From positions 1 through 64,000 of the forward strand of contig NC_005363.1 of NCBI RefSeq assembly GCF_000196175.1: 64,000 bases of DNA, read 5' to 3'. Of this stretch, positions 1 through 13,005 are shown in pieces. The stretch is from Bdellovibrio bacteriovorus HD100. Its GTDB lineage: Bacteria > Bdellovibrionota > Bdellovibrionia > Bdellovibrionales > Bdellovibrionaceae. The notes below the pieces were generated by a model. It did not search any database. It was not told where the DNA came from and saw nothing but the letters and a program-made list of their open reading frames with translations. The position numbers and the translations under genes were made by a program. How positions within the stretch are numbered: the stretch's first letter is position 1; every line of letters begins with the position of its first letter.

Positions 1-1416
1 GTGGAATTAAACTCGTCTTTTTGGACACTTATCAAAACAAAGATGAAAAGCCGGAACGACAACAATAAGTTGTTGGATACCTGGCTTGATCCTATTGAGT
101 ACGTGAGTACCACGGGCTCTGCGGATCGTCCGCGCCTGGTCCTGGGAGTACCCAACGCCCTTCACCAGTACTTCGTGATTGAGAACCTGCAGGATAAGAT
201 TTATACTGAAATTTCAGATACTTACGGCAAGCCGTTCGAGGTCGAGTTCAGTATTACGGGGAACAAAATAAATTCTCATATTGAGACATCCACAACCCCG
301 GATGAGGTTTTAAGCGGTTCTGAGATCCTCCAAGCGCAATTGGCGCGTGCTCAGAATATCCAGCCTACTCAACCAAGGTCCAGTTCCGACACTTTGAACT
401 CGGAACTGACGTTTTCGACCTTTGTCGTGGGGAAAAACTCTGAGTTTGCCCATGCGGCCTGTTATAACGTCGCCCGCAACCCTGGGGCTGATGACTACAA
501 CCCTCTCTATATATATGGACCGGTGGGAATGGGTAAAACCCATCTTTTGCACGCCGCTGGAAATCATATTCGCGAACAATATCAGCACCTTAGAATTACA
601 TACATCTCGGCTGAACGCTTTATGAATGAGTGTATTTCTGCCATCCGCCGCCATGAAATGGATAAATTCCGCCAGAAGTACCGTGAAAATTCGGACATTC
701 TTCTGGTGGACGACGTTCAATTCATCGCCCGGGGTGAGGCTGTTCAGGAAGAATTCTTCCACACCGTCAACAGCTTCATCGATAGCCGCAAACAGGTCAT
801 CCTGGCCAGCGATCGTATGCCCAAGGATATCCATGGCCTTGAGGACCGCAGCCGCACCCGTCTGGAGCGGGGTTTGATTGCGGACATCACCATGCCGGAT
901 CTGGAGACCCGTATTGCCATCCTTCGCTACAAGGCTGAAAAGTACAATGTCCGCCTTCCTGAAGACGTTGTGAACTACATAGCCAGAATATCCAAACGTT
1001 CCATCAGAGAGCTTGAAGGCAATCTGAAGAAGGTGAAGATGTTCTCGGAGCTTCAGGGTCTGCCGATTGATCATGAACTTGTGAAACGTATTTTGGCCCA
1101 CCACGAAACCCAAAGCACGATCTCGGTTGAAGAGATCATGAAGCTGGTGGCGGATCATTTTAAAGTGCGTGTCTTGGACCTTAAATCTTCAACCAGAGCC
1201 AAGCCGATTGTCGTTCCACGTCAAATCGCGATGTATCTGATTAAGAAGTTCCTGGATAAATCTTTGGTGGATATCGGCAAGTCTTTCGGAGGCAAAGATC
1301 ACACAACTGTGATGAATGCTCTGGAACGGGTCAAGAATCTACAGGCGGCGGACCAGGATATCGCCAAGGATATCGAAGACTTGGAACAAAGAATCCACAA
1401 TATCACACGGGTGTGA
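1..1416 (+). CDS. dnaA: Chromosomal replication initiator DnaA
   Basis: DnaA is the AAA+ initiator that binds DnaA boxes in oriC, melts the origin and loads the DnaB helicase. The 471-residue protein has an N-terminal interaction domain, a low-complexity linker at about residues 100-130, the AAA+ core with Walker A GPVGMGKT (173-180) and Walker B ILLVDD (about 233-238), and a C-terminal helix-turn-helix carrying the signature GGKDHTTV (430-437). Length and motifs are complete. The start is GTG at base 1, so its upstream signals lie outside the window. It is followed directly by the origin and dnaN, the classic bacterial origin order. Confidence 0.98.
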   Translation: MELNSSFWTLIKTKMKSRNDNNKLLDTWLDPIEYVSTTGSADRPRLVLGVPNALHQYFVIENLQDKIYTEISDTYGKPFEVEFSITGNKINSHIETSTTPDEVLSGSEILQAQLARAQNIQPTQPRSSSDTLNSELTFSTFVVGKNSEFAHAACYNVARNPGADDYNPLYIYGPVGMGKTHLLHAAGNHIREQYQHLRITYISAERFMNECISAIRRHEMDKFRQKYRENSDILLVDDVQFIARGEAVQEEFFHTVNSFIDSRKQVILASDRMPKDIHGLEDRSRTRLERGLIADITMPDLETRIAILRYKAEKYNVRLPEDVVNYIARISKRSIRELEGNLKKVKMFSELQGLPIDHELVKRILAHHETQSTISVEEIMKLVADHFKVRVLDLKSSTRAKPIVVPRQIAMYLIKKFLDKSLVDIGKSFGGKDHTTVMNALERVKNLQAADQDIAKDIEDLEQRIHNITRV

Positions 1417-1517
1417 ATGTGGACTGTGGAAAGAGTTGTGGAAGAGTTTGGGGCTTAAAATGTGGATCCGAGTTACCCCCAAAAAAGGCTCAAAAACTGC
1501 AAAGTTGTACAGAGTCT

Positions 1518-1526
1518 TTATCCACA
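1518..1526 (+). promoter_or_regulatory. Consensus DnaA box
   Basis: TTATCCACA is an exact match to the high-affinity DnaA box. It lies inside oriC, about 50 bases before the unwinding module. Confidence 0.85.
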
Positions 1527-1568
1527 AATGTTTTTTAGTGTTTACATGGACTTAGGGGATTTGTTAGG

Positions 1569-1596
1569 TTTTCCACGCCCCTACTACTACTACTAG
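1569..1596 (+). promoter_or_regulatory. DnaA-trio unwinding module (basal unwinding system)
   Basis: A DnaA-box-like TTTTCCACG (1569-1577) is followed by CCCC (1578-1581), then four TAC triplets and TAG (1582-1596), then AT-rich DNA. On the complementary strand the triplets read as repeated TAG. This matches the known layout of DnaA box, short GC spacer and DnaA-trios, where DnaA grips one strand during melting. The motif is seen directly; its function is inferred from the established element. Confidence 0.8.
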
Positions 1597-1648
1597 ATAT
1601 TTATATATATAGAATTAGATAATAAGAGCGTTCAAAAGAGGGTCTTTC

Positions 1649-2755
1649 ATGAAATTAGAGATTGATAAGCGAGATCTGTTAAGTCTTATCGGAAAAACAC
1701 AGAACATCGTTGAGAAGCGCAACACCATGCCCATCCTCATCAATGTTTTGTTGGAAGCTGATCAGAACACTTTGAAAGTTTTTGCCACCGATCTGGAAGT
1801 CAGCCTTACTGATCAGATCAAAGTTCAAGTTCATCAGGCCGGCAAAGTAGCTGTCAGCGCAAAAAGTCTTTTTGATATCGCCAAGGAACTTTCTGAAGGT
1901 CCGATCACTTTGATCAAAAAAGAAAACAACTGGTTGGAAATCAAACAAGGGAAATACACATCCAAGATTGTGGGTATCTCTGCAGAAGAATATCCGATCT
2001 TCCCGACTTACAACTCTCAGGCCTTCATCAAGATTCACGCTCAAGTGCTGAAAGAGATGATTGATAAAACAATCTACTCTGTGTCCACAGACGAAACTCG
2101 CTACCACCTGAACGGTGTGTTTTTTGAATTGAATCCTCAGACAGGTTTCAAAATGGTTGCGACCGATGGTCACCGTATGAGCCTGGTGAACAAACCTTCC
2201 GAGGACATCAAGGTCAATGCCACACAAGGTGTGATCATTCCGCGCAAAGGTCTGCACGAGATTAAAAAAATTCTGGAAAGCATCGACGGCACTGTGGAAA
2301 TAGCTGTGGAAGGCTCCCAATTCGTATTGAAACATTCATCAACAATTCTGATGATTCGTTTGATCGAAGGAAAGTACCCGAATTATCAACAGTTTATTCC
2401 ACAGAAGCTTCCGCAAAAAGTGATGATCAGCCGTGATGCGTTCCTGACTTCACTGAAACGTGTATCCCTTTTGGCGAATCAGAAATCCAAAGCGGTGTTG
2501 TTGAATCTATCCAACGGCCGTATGGAGATTTCTTCGAACAACCCTGAACTGGGTGATGCAAAAGAAGAGATCGAAGTGGATTACATGGGCGGCGAAATCA
2601 AAATCGGTTTCAATGCGAAGTACATCACTGACATCCTGACCAGCATGAACCAGGACAAAATTGATTTCGAACTGAATGATCATCTTTCACCAGGATTGAT
2701 GAGACCTCACAACGACCAGACTTACACCTGCGTTGTGATGCCAATGAGAATCTAA
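1649..2755 (+). CDS. dnaN: DNA polymerase III beta subunit (sliding clamp)
   Basis: The beta clamp is a ring-shaped dimer that tethers the replicative polymerase and many repair proteins to DNA. At 368 residues the protein has the usual length for three repeated clamp domains. It ends in the family-typical pattern (YTCVVMPMRI), where the C-terminal strand precedes the peptide-binding cleft. The ATG at 1649 is preceded by a GAGGG ribosome-binding site. The stop overlaps the recF start by one base, so dnaN and recF are probably translationally coupled. Confidence 0.97.
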   Translation: MKLEIDKRDLLSLIGKTQNIVEKRNTMPILINVLLEADQNTLKVFATDLEVSLTDQIKVQVHQAGKVAVSAKSLFDIAKELSEGPITLIKKENNWLEIKQGKYTSKIVGISAEEYPIFPTYNSQAFIKIHAQVLKEMIDKTIYSVSTDETRYHLNGVFFELNPQTGFKMVATDGHRMSLVNKPSEDIKVNATQGVIIPRKGLHEIKKILESIDGTVEIAVEGSQFVLKHSSTILMIRLIEGKYPNYQQFIPQKLPQKVMISRDAFLTSLKRVSLLANQKSKAVLLNLSNGRMEISSNNPELGDAKEEIEVDYMGGEIKIGFNAKYITDILTSMNQDKIDFELNDHLSPGLMRPHNDQTYTCVVMPMRI

Positions 2756-3879
2756 TGATTTTCGAAAGACTGCGTCTGGTTAATTTCCGAAATTATCGGG
2801 ACGTGGTTTTGTCCTTCTCTCCTCGGGTGAATGTTTTCCTCGGAGAGAACGGACAGGGTAAAACAAATCTCCTTGAGGCGATGTACATGATCTCTCAAGG
2901 GGACTCCTTCCGCTACTCTGACAACTCCACCCTGATCAACACGAACACTTCCGAGTCGGTTATCCAGGCGCTGATTACTCAGAACGATCTTCATTACAAA
3001 CTGAAACTGGGTCTTTCAAAAAGCCGCAAGGTTTTAACCCTGAACGACAAGCGTGTGAACTCGGCCGACATCCGAAAGATTTTTGCCAGTGTCGTGTTCA
3101 GTCCTGAAAGTCTATCTTCGATCAAAGAAGGGGCAGATCACCGCCGCGAGCTGGTGGATGAGTTGCTCGTAACTTTTGACCGAAAAAATGCCCAGTTGAT
3201 CGCCGATTACCGAAAAGCGCTGAAAACGCGCAATAAGATCCTGAAGAACTTTTTGGAGGGTTTGCAGGATAAAGTGGTCACCCAGAACCTTTTGGAGTCT
3301 CTAAACCCCCAATTTGTGCGTTTAGCGACCGATCTGACCCACGCCCGCATCACGGCATTGCACGGACTTTCCAAAGATTTCAATAATGCCATGCAGTACA
3401 TTTCTGGCAATTCCTCTGTGGATATCTCGGTGGAATACCTTGTTTCCGATCAAAATGCGGTGAGTTTCACACGTGAAGAAGTTGAAAATGCAATCACAAA
3501 ACGACTTCGCGAACTGCATGATGCGGAGCTCTCAAGTGGAACAAGTTTGGTGGGTCCTCATAAGCACGACATTGTGTTCCTATATGGGCAAAAAGACTCA
3601 CGATTTTTCTGTAGCCAGGGGCAGCAGAGAGCGATCATTCTTTCTTTCAAAATGGCCCAAATTGTGTATCATAGGAAGGCTCACGGGACCTATCCTGTGC
3701 TGATGTTGGACGATGTACTTTCTGAGCTCGATAAAGCCAAAAGAGATGCACTGATTACGTTCTTACACGAGATCAATACGCAGATTTTTGTGACGACGAC
3801 GGATTTCACATTGCCTGAATCATTCAGCCTCGATCAGCTCCGCGTGGTGCGCATCAAGGATGGCCAAATCCTTGAGTAG
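2755..3879 (+). CDS. recF: DNA replication and repair protein RecF
   Basis: RecF is an SMC-like ATPase that helps load RecA at gaps and supports replication restart. The 374-residue protein has Walker A GENGQGKT at residues 30-37 and a Walker B/D-loop region LDDVLSELDKAKRD near residues 315-330. It overlaps dnaN by one base (TAATG). A short hairpin (GCAGTT, TCTC, AACTGC at 3886-3901) lies in the 86-base gap before gyrB and may mark a weak transcript end or processing site. Confidence 0.97.
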   Translation: MIFERLRLVNFRNYRDVVLSFSPRVNVFLGENGQGKTNLLEAMYMISQGDSFRYSDNSTLINTNTSESVIQALITQNDLHYKLKLGLSKSRKVLTLNDKRVNSADIRKIFASVVFSPESLSSIKEGADHRRELVDELLVTFDRKNAQLIADYRKALKTRNKILKNFLEGLQDKVVTQNLLESLNPQFVRLATDLTHARITALHGLSKDFNNAMQYISGNSSVDISVEYLVSDQNAVSFTREEVENAITKRLRELHDAELSSGTSLVGPHKHDIVFLYGQKDSRFFCSQGQQRAIILSFKMAQIVYHRKAHGTYPVLMLDDVLSELDKAKRDALITFLHEINTQIFVTTTDFTLPESFSLDQLRVVRIKDGQILE

Positions 3880-3956
3880 CTTTCTGCAGTTTCTCAACTG
3901 CGGAAAATGATGAACGCGACACCTTCGAATCTGTCGAGGGGTATGCAAAGCAATGA

Positions 3957-6386
<2,430 letters not shown>

Positions 6387-6409
6387 TTTTTTAAGGGATT
6401 TGAAATTTT

Positions 6410-8893
<2,484 letters not shown>

Positions 8894-8894
8894 T

Positions 8895-9692
8895 ATGATC
8901 AGAGCCTTGCTGGTCGTCCTAGTCTTGGCTCTGTCCGCCTGCTCTTCGCAGGAAGAGGCGGACTTTAAACAAGCTCAAAAATCCATATCCCAGGGTCATC
9001 ATCGGATCGCCCTGGGGTATCTGGACCGGGTTATCAAAAGAAACAGCAGCAGTAAATTCCCTCTGGAAGCTGCCCGGGAAGCCGCAAGAATCTCGTTTTT
9101 TGAGATCAAGGACTTCAATAAAGCCATCAATTATCATCACTACATTGTTCTGCATTCAACGGATGAGGCGGAACGCCTTGAGTCCCAGAAACAGATCGCT
9201 TCTATCTACTTCAACAATCTGCAGAACTATCAGATGTCGATCATTGAATACAGCAAGCTGCAACAGATGCCTCACACGGATCTGGAGGCCGCCCAGTACA
9301 AGATGAACGTGGCCCGTGCGCAGTACTATCAGAATAACTTCTTTCAGGCAGAATCCGAGATCGATTCCCTGTTGAAACTAAAAAGTGATGACAACATCCG
9401 TTTCAGCGGCCTGATGCTGAAGGGTAACATCCTGGTGGCGAAGAAGGATTTTAAGAATGCCGCCGCCATCTTCAAAGAACTGATTGATAAGTATCCGGAT
9501 AAAGCGATTCAGGAAAACGTCGCCCTGACTCTGGCGGTTTGTTATGAAGAGAATTTGGACTTTAAGAGCGCCATTGCCGTGTTGGAAGAGCACCGGGGTA
9601 AGTACAACCCTCCTGAATACATCGAACTGCGAATCAAGCGCCTGCAGGAGCGTATGAAGAACGCTCCGGGAGCGAAAGGATTCAGGAAGTAA
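8895..9692 (+). CDS. TPR-like outer-membrane lipoprotein
   Basis: The 265-residue protein has a lipoprotein signal peptide with lipobox LSAC, then CSSQ at the mature N terminus. The body is helical with tetratricopeptide-like repeats (patterns such as AAIFKELIDKYPD and SIIEYSKLQ), resembling the BamD/YbgF type of scaffold. I chose ATG 8895 because translation from the upstream in-frame ATG at 8832 would overlap gyrA by 62 bases and spoil the signal peptide. The stop overlaps the next gene by one base. The exact role is unknown; protein-protein scaffolding at the envelope is the likely function. Confidence 0.8.
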   Translation: MIRALLVVLVLALSACSSQEEADFKQAQKSISQGHHRIALGYLDRVIKRNSSSKFPLEAAREAARISFFEIKDFNKAINYHHYIVLHSTDEAERLESQKQIASIYFNNLQNYQMSIIEYSKLQQMPHTDLEAAQYKMNVARAQYYQNNFFQAESEIDSLLKLKSDDNIRFSGLMLKGNILVAKKDFKNAAAIFKELIDKYPDKAIQENVALTLAVCYEENLDFKSAIAVLEEHRGKYNPPEYIELRIKRLQERMKNAPGAKGFRK

Positions 9693-9928
9693 TGAAAAAG
9701 TATATAATCTTTGCATCCATCGGCTTTGAACTTGTCGGTTTGATCCTGGGATGTTTTTACCTTGGCCAATATCTTGATCAAAAGTACCAAACCAAGGGTC
9801 TTATCTTTGCGGTATTAAGCCTTGCCTCTTTGGCTGGCTGGCTGGTCAGGGTTATCTGGTTGCTGAATCGAATTCAGAAACAAGATGAGAAAGAATCAGA
9901 ATCCAAGAAACCACCCGGGACGCCATGA
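9692..9928 (+). CDS. atpZ: AtpZ/AtpI-type small membrane protein of ATP synthase
   Basis: The 78-residue protein has two predicted membrane segments (about residues 5-28 and 38-60) separated by a short polar loop, GQYLDQKYQTKG, and a charged C-terminal tail. This matches the AtpZ family found at the head of Fo gene clusters, thought to help Mg/Ca transport or c-ring assembly. It overlaps both the preceding lipoprotein gene and the next gene, so it is tightly coupled in one operon with atpI, atpB and atpE. Confidence 0.75.
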   Translation: MKKYIIFASIGFELVGLILGCFYLGQYLDQKYQTKGLIFAVLSLASLAGWLVRVIWLLNRIQKQDEKESESKKPPGTP

Positions 9929-10281
9929 AATATGTACTCGCCATTCAAGCCCTCACCACCCTCCTTGGAGGCGTCCTTTTAGGGTTTTTTGCCGCACCAC
10001 AACACACCTACTCCTTCATTTCAGGGGCTTTGGTCATTTTGGTGAGCTTTTTCCTGATGGGATGGGCCTGGGGATTGATCTTCAGTAAGAAATTGGTTGC
10101 CCTAGCCATCGGGATCATTGTATTTAAGTACGCGATTTTAGGGATTATTATCTTTAAGCTTGTAGACCAAACTTGGTTCGACACTTTGTGGTTCGCACTA
10201 GGGGTCGCAAGTTTTATTCTTTCAGCGCTGGGATATGCGGTGAAAGAAGCCTTAAGAGAAGGAAAAGAAGATGTCATTTAA
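9925..10281 (+). CDS. atpI: ATP synthase protein I (AtpI-like)
   Basis: The 118-residue protein has four hydrophobic segments and sits between atpZ and atpB, as AtpI does in many bacteria. AtpI proteins assist assembly of the c-ring. The sequence is not strongly conserved in this family, so the call rests on size, topology and position. It overlaps atpZ by 4 bases and atpB by 11 bases. Confidence 0.7.
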   Translation: MKYVLAIQALTTLLGGVLLGFFAAPQHTYSFISGALVILVSFFLMGWAWGLIFSKKLVALAIGIIVFKYAILGIIIFKLVDQTWFDTLWFALGVASFILSALGYAVKEALREGKEDVI

Positions 10282-10960
10282 CTGGACACAATTGGTTCCG
10301 GGTGTTGGTCACGAGTACGCACACGTTGCGACTCTGGGTATTGCCACTGTAGCAGCAGTAGGTATCGGTGCAGCTGCACGTGCTTCTCTGGGTAAAGGTG
10401 AAGCCGCTGTATTGCCAGCAAGCAAGTTCTCTTTGCGTGGTATCTTCGAGCTTTTGACTGAGATGACTTCCGGTCTGGCTGACATGGTGATCGGCGAGCA
10501 CGGCAAACACTACATCCCGTTCTTTGCTTCCGTGTTCTTCTTCATCTTGTTCAACAACTTGTTGGGCATGATCCCGGGTATGACTCCGGCGACTGAAAAC
10601 ATGAACACCACATTCGGTTTCGGTGTGTTGATGTTCTTGTTCTATAACTTCCAGGGTGTAAAAGAAAACGGACCAGTTGCTTACCTTAAGCACTTCATGG
10701 GTCCGGTGATCTTCCTGGCTCCATTGATGTTTGTGATCGAGATCGTTTCCCACATCGTTCGCCCATTCTCTTTGGGTCTTCGTCTAGCGAACGTAATGAT
10801 GGGTGACCACACGGTTCTTTCCGTGTTCCTTGATCTGGTTCCAATCGGTGTACCAATTCCATTCTACGTGATGGGATTGTTCGTATGCTTTGTTCAGGCT
10901 TTTGTATTTACTTTGCTTTCAATGGTCTACGTGGCATTCGCGATTGCACACGATCACTAA
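10271..10960 (+). CDS. atpB: ATP synthase Fo subunit a
   Basis: Subunit a forms the two half-channels that pass ions to the rotating c-ring in the inner membrane. The 229-residue protein has several membrane helices. It carries the conserved fourth-helix motif RPFSLGLRLANVMMGDH, which contains the essential arginine. The gene is embedded in the small Fo operon and followed by atpE after 32 bases. No atpF, atpH or F1 genes follow, so the enzyme must be completed from another locus. Confidence 0.96.
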   Translation: MSFNWTQLVPGVGHEYAHVATLGIATVAAVGIGAAARASLGKGEAAVLPASKFSLRGIFELLTEMTSGLADMVIGEHGKHYIPFFASVFFFILFNNLLGMIPGMTPATENMNTTFGFGVLMFLFYNFQGVKENGPVAYLKHFMGPVIFLAPLMFVIEIVSHIVRPFSLGLRLANVMMGDHTVLSVFLDLVPIGVPIPFYVMGLFVCFVQAFVFTLLSMVYVAFAIAHDH

Positions 10961-10992
10961 AAGGCAAATTTTTAAACCATAAGGAGTTCCAC

Positions 10993-11310
10993 ATGAAAAA
11001 AATGATCATCGCAGCTATCGCTATGTTCGCATCTTCTTCCGCTTTCGCTCAAGAAGCAGCTGTTGCAGTTACTGAAACTGTAGTTGCTAACTCTGACCGC
11101 GGTCTTGTTGCTATCGCAGCAGCTCTTGCAATCTCTATCTCTGTATTCGCAGGTGCAATGGCTCAAGGTAAAACTGCTTCCACAGCTTTGGAAGGTATCG
11201 CTCGTAACCCAGCGGCTTCTGGTAAGCTTTTGATCCCAATGATCTTGGGTCTAGCTCTTATCGAATCCCTAGTAATCTACGCTTTGATCATCGCTTTGGG
11301 CTTGAAATAA
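10993..11310 (+). CDS. atpE: ATP synthase Fo subunit c
   Basis: Subunit c forms the ion-driven rotor ring. The 105-residue protein is longer than usual because of an N-terminal stretch that looks like a cleavable signal peptide (AFA then QE at about residues 17-21). Two membrane helices follow, with the loop ARNP (70-73) and the ion-binding glutamate E91 in LIESLVIY. Q58 and S92 are also present; they are part of the sodium-binding signature, but the usual following threonine is leucine here. I chose ATG 10993 because AAGGAG precedes it; an in-frame ATG at 10885 would overlap atpB. A strong terminator follows. Confidence 0.95.
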   Translation: MKKMIIAAIAMFASSSAFAQEAAVAVTETVVANSDRGLVAIAAALAISISVFAGAMAQGKTASTALEGIARNPAASGKLLIPMILGLALIESLVIYALIIALGLK

Positions 11311-11316
11311 TTCAGG

Positions 11317-11334
11317 CTTGATCTCTTGATCAAG
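11317..11334 (+). other. Perfect hairpin after atpE
   Basis: CTTGATC (11317-11323), a TCTT loop and GATCAAG (11328-11334) form a perfect stem just after the atpE stop. There is no U tract, so it is more likely an mRNA-stabilising or processing structure than a terminator. The true terminator lies at 11359. Confidence 0.45.
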
Positions 11335-11358
11335 AAGGCCGTTTTAGCGGTCTTTAGA

Positions 11359-11390
11359 AACCCACAACTTTCATCGGTTGTGGGTTTTTT
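11359..11390 (+). terminator. Intrinsic terminator of the Fo operon
   Basis: The stem is AACCCACAAC / GTTGTGGGTT with an 8-base loop, followed by TTTTATTTT. It lies 49 bases after the atpE stop. Confidence 0.9.
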
Positions 11391-11408
11391 ATTTTGTGCT
11401 GATGAATT

Positions 11409-12329
11409 CTAATACGCGGGCGTAAGCGACTTTTTCAGTCCGGTGCTTTCATACACTTTCACACCGTCTTTCTTTAACTCTTTGGCCTGATGGCAGACGT
11501 TCTTAAGTTCTGACAACAAGTTCTGATCTTGCGCCGTAAGAGTCTTTGCCAGATCCACACAGTCTTCCAGAATCAAGCGCAAAGCCTCCTGGGCCTTGAA
11601 GGACGTATTATAAACATAGCGGTCACTGCGTTCTGTGTCTTTGTGAGTAAAACCGTGAGGCTTGTGAGTCACATGGTAATTGCGCAGAAGTTTCTCGATT
11701 GTGGTTTCTTCAAGGCTAGCGGAGCGCTCAAAGAAAATCTGCATCTTCGCGTAAAGGACAAAGCTCTGGATCGTGCGTTTCTTGTGCTCCTCATCCCGAT
11801 ATCCTCCTAAGTTGCGAAAGGACTCTTTGGCGTCAAAGAAGTCCTCTTGCGCGTCTTCAGAATGCATCAGGTGCAACGATTCCCGGGTGTCATCTTCCAT
11901 CAAACGAGCGCGATCAAACAGGTAGTGCGCAAACTCATGAATCACCGTCCAGTCATCCACACTTTCAATCAATAGAATGGTCGGCTTTTTCACTGTGTAA
12001 GCATAGTTGGTTTCGGTCATGTACTGCCCGATGGCACCTTCCGAGAAAAGCTTGATAAACTTTGCGGGAATAATGTCCTCCGTGGCATACGGAAGATACG
12101 GTACAGTGATAGGAAGATTTTCCGGATCCTTCACGGCGTAGACATCAATACCGAAAGACTGAACGTAGGTGATTTTTTCCTTTAGCGACATATGCAGCAT
12201 CGGGGTCAGCAGATTCAGCTGGATGTTCTTTTCAAAGTCCACGGTCGTACAGTCACGGCAGTCCGCCATAGACACGGAAGCGCTAAAAACCACAGAAAGA
12301 ATCACAGCCGCCAGTCGAATCAGAGTCAT
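11409..12329 (-). CDS. Secreted putative zinc metalloprotease (HExxH)
   Basis: I do not recognise the family. The 306-residue protein has a signal peptide (hydrophobic core, then SMADC) and so is exported. It contains the zinc-binding pattern HEFAH at residues 131-135 in the context VIHEFAHYLFDRAR, followed by an acidic, histidine-containing segment (HLMHSEDAQEDFF) that could supply the third ligand. It also has a CRDC pair just after the signal peptide. I chose ATG 12329 over the adjacent GTG at 12332 because of its better spacing from GAGGTGA. It is transcribed alone, convergent with atpE. Confidence 0.6.
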   Translation of the reverse strand: MTLIRLAAVILSVVFSASVSMADCRDCTTVDFEKNIQLNLLTPMLHMSLKEKITYVQSFGIDVYAVKDPENLPITVPYLPYATEDIIPAKFIKLFSEGAIGQYMTETNYAYTVKKPTILLIESVDDWTVIHEFAHYLFDRARLMEDDTRESLHLMHSEDAQEDFFDAKESFRNLGGYRDEEHKKRTIQSFVLYAKMQIFFERSASLEETTIEKLLRNYHVTHKPHGFTHKDTERSDRYVYNTSFKAQEALRLILEDCVDLAKTLTAQDQNLLSELKNVCHQAKELKKDGVKVYESTGLKKSLTPAY

Positions 12330-12473
12330 CACTTCACCTCGTGGTGCTTAAATGCAAATGAGATGACAGCTCAAAAGCCCTAGATTTCAGGATAGAAATT
12401 TTAAGTGTCGAATACTTAGACAGGGGCCTTTTTCCGTCTTGAGACGCTTTGAAGGCCTTGGTATTTATGGAGT

Positions 12474-12962
12474 ATGAAGCAATTTGAAAACCGCTGGATC
12501 TTTGAGTTCGTTGAAGAAAAACCCGACGCCATCATCAAGTCGATGTTCGGCGGACTGGCACTGTACTATCAGGGCCAGCTGAAGATGCTTCTTTCAGAAA
12601 ACGTCGGCGACTACTCCTATCGCGGTAAAGAATACGACTTCGAAGTGTGGAATGGTGTTTTGATTGCGACCGACCGGATTCATCACGAGTCCCTGCAGAA
12701 GCAGTTTCCTTTTTTGGTGAATCATCCGGTTCTGCCGAAATGGCTGTATCTGCCCTTCACGTTCGAAGGTTGGGAAGAGCGCATCGAAATGATCACCTGC
12801 CTGGTGCGAAGCTCAGATCCCCGTGTGGGTGTGTGGCCCCAGGAAAAAGCGCGCAAGAAAACGAAGAAGAGAACCGTCAAAAAAGTCGTTAAAAAGAAAG
12901 TGACCAAGAAGGTCGCCAAGAAAGTCGTTTCCAGATCGAAAAAACCTGTAAAACGCCGTTGA
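12474..12962 (+). CDS. TfoX N-terminal-like protein with lysine-rich H1-like tail
   Basis: The first ~110 residues resemble the TfoX N-terminal domain: KSMFGGLALYYQGQ (about 22-35) has the MFGG pattern and the following strands typical of that fold. The last ~40 residues are almost all lysine, arginine, valine and threonine (KKTKKRTVKKVVKK and onward), like the C-terminal tails of bacterial histone-H1-like proteins. Such tails bind DNA or RNA non-specifically. The gene lies 43 bases upstream of a MerR-type regulator on the same strand. A nucleoid or nucleic-acid-binding role is inferred. Confidence 0.6.
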   Translation: MKQFENRWIFEFVEEKPDAIIKSMFGGLALYYQGQLKMLLSENVGDYSYRGKEYDFEVWNGVLIATDRIHHESLQKQFPFLVNHPVLPKWLYLPFTFEGWEERIEMITCLVRSSDPRVGVWPQEKARKKTKKRTVKKVVKKKVTKKVAKKVVSRSKKPVKRR

Positions 12963-13005
12963 CCTTAACCCAGCGTCAACGTTGAGAGTTGTCTTAGAGG
13001 TAAGA

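Larger units (their letters stand above)
1417..1648. other. oriC: Replication origin oriC (dnaA-dnaN intergenic)
   Basis: This gene-free stretch between dnaA and dnaN has the features of a chromosomal origin. Reverse-oriented DnaA-box-like sites (TGTGG plus four bases) start at 1419, 1425, 1438 and 1461. A perfect TTATCCACA box lies at 1518-1526. A box-like TTTTCCACG at 1569-1577 is followed by a C tract, a run of TAC/TAG triplets and a very AT-rich tract (1597-1620) just before dnaN. Clustered boxes beside an AT-rich unwinding element between dnaA and dnaN is the standard arrangement. The outer boundaries of the origin are inferred. Confidence 0.9.

Noticed and set aside
310..1158. 282-residue open frame on the minus strand inside dnaA
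   Set aside because: It is fully opposite a strongly conserved gene, and its translation has no recognisable motif.
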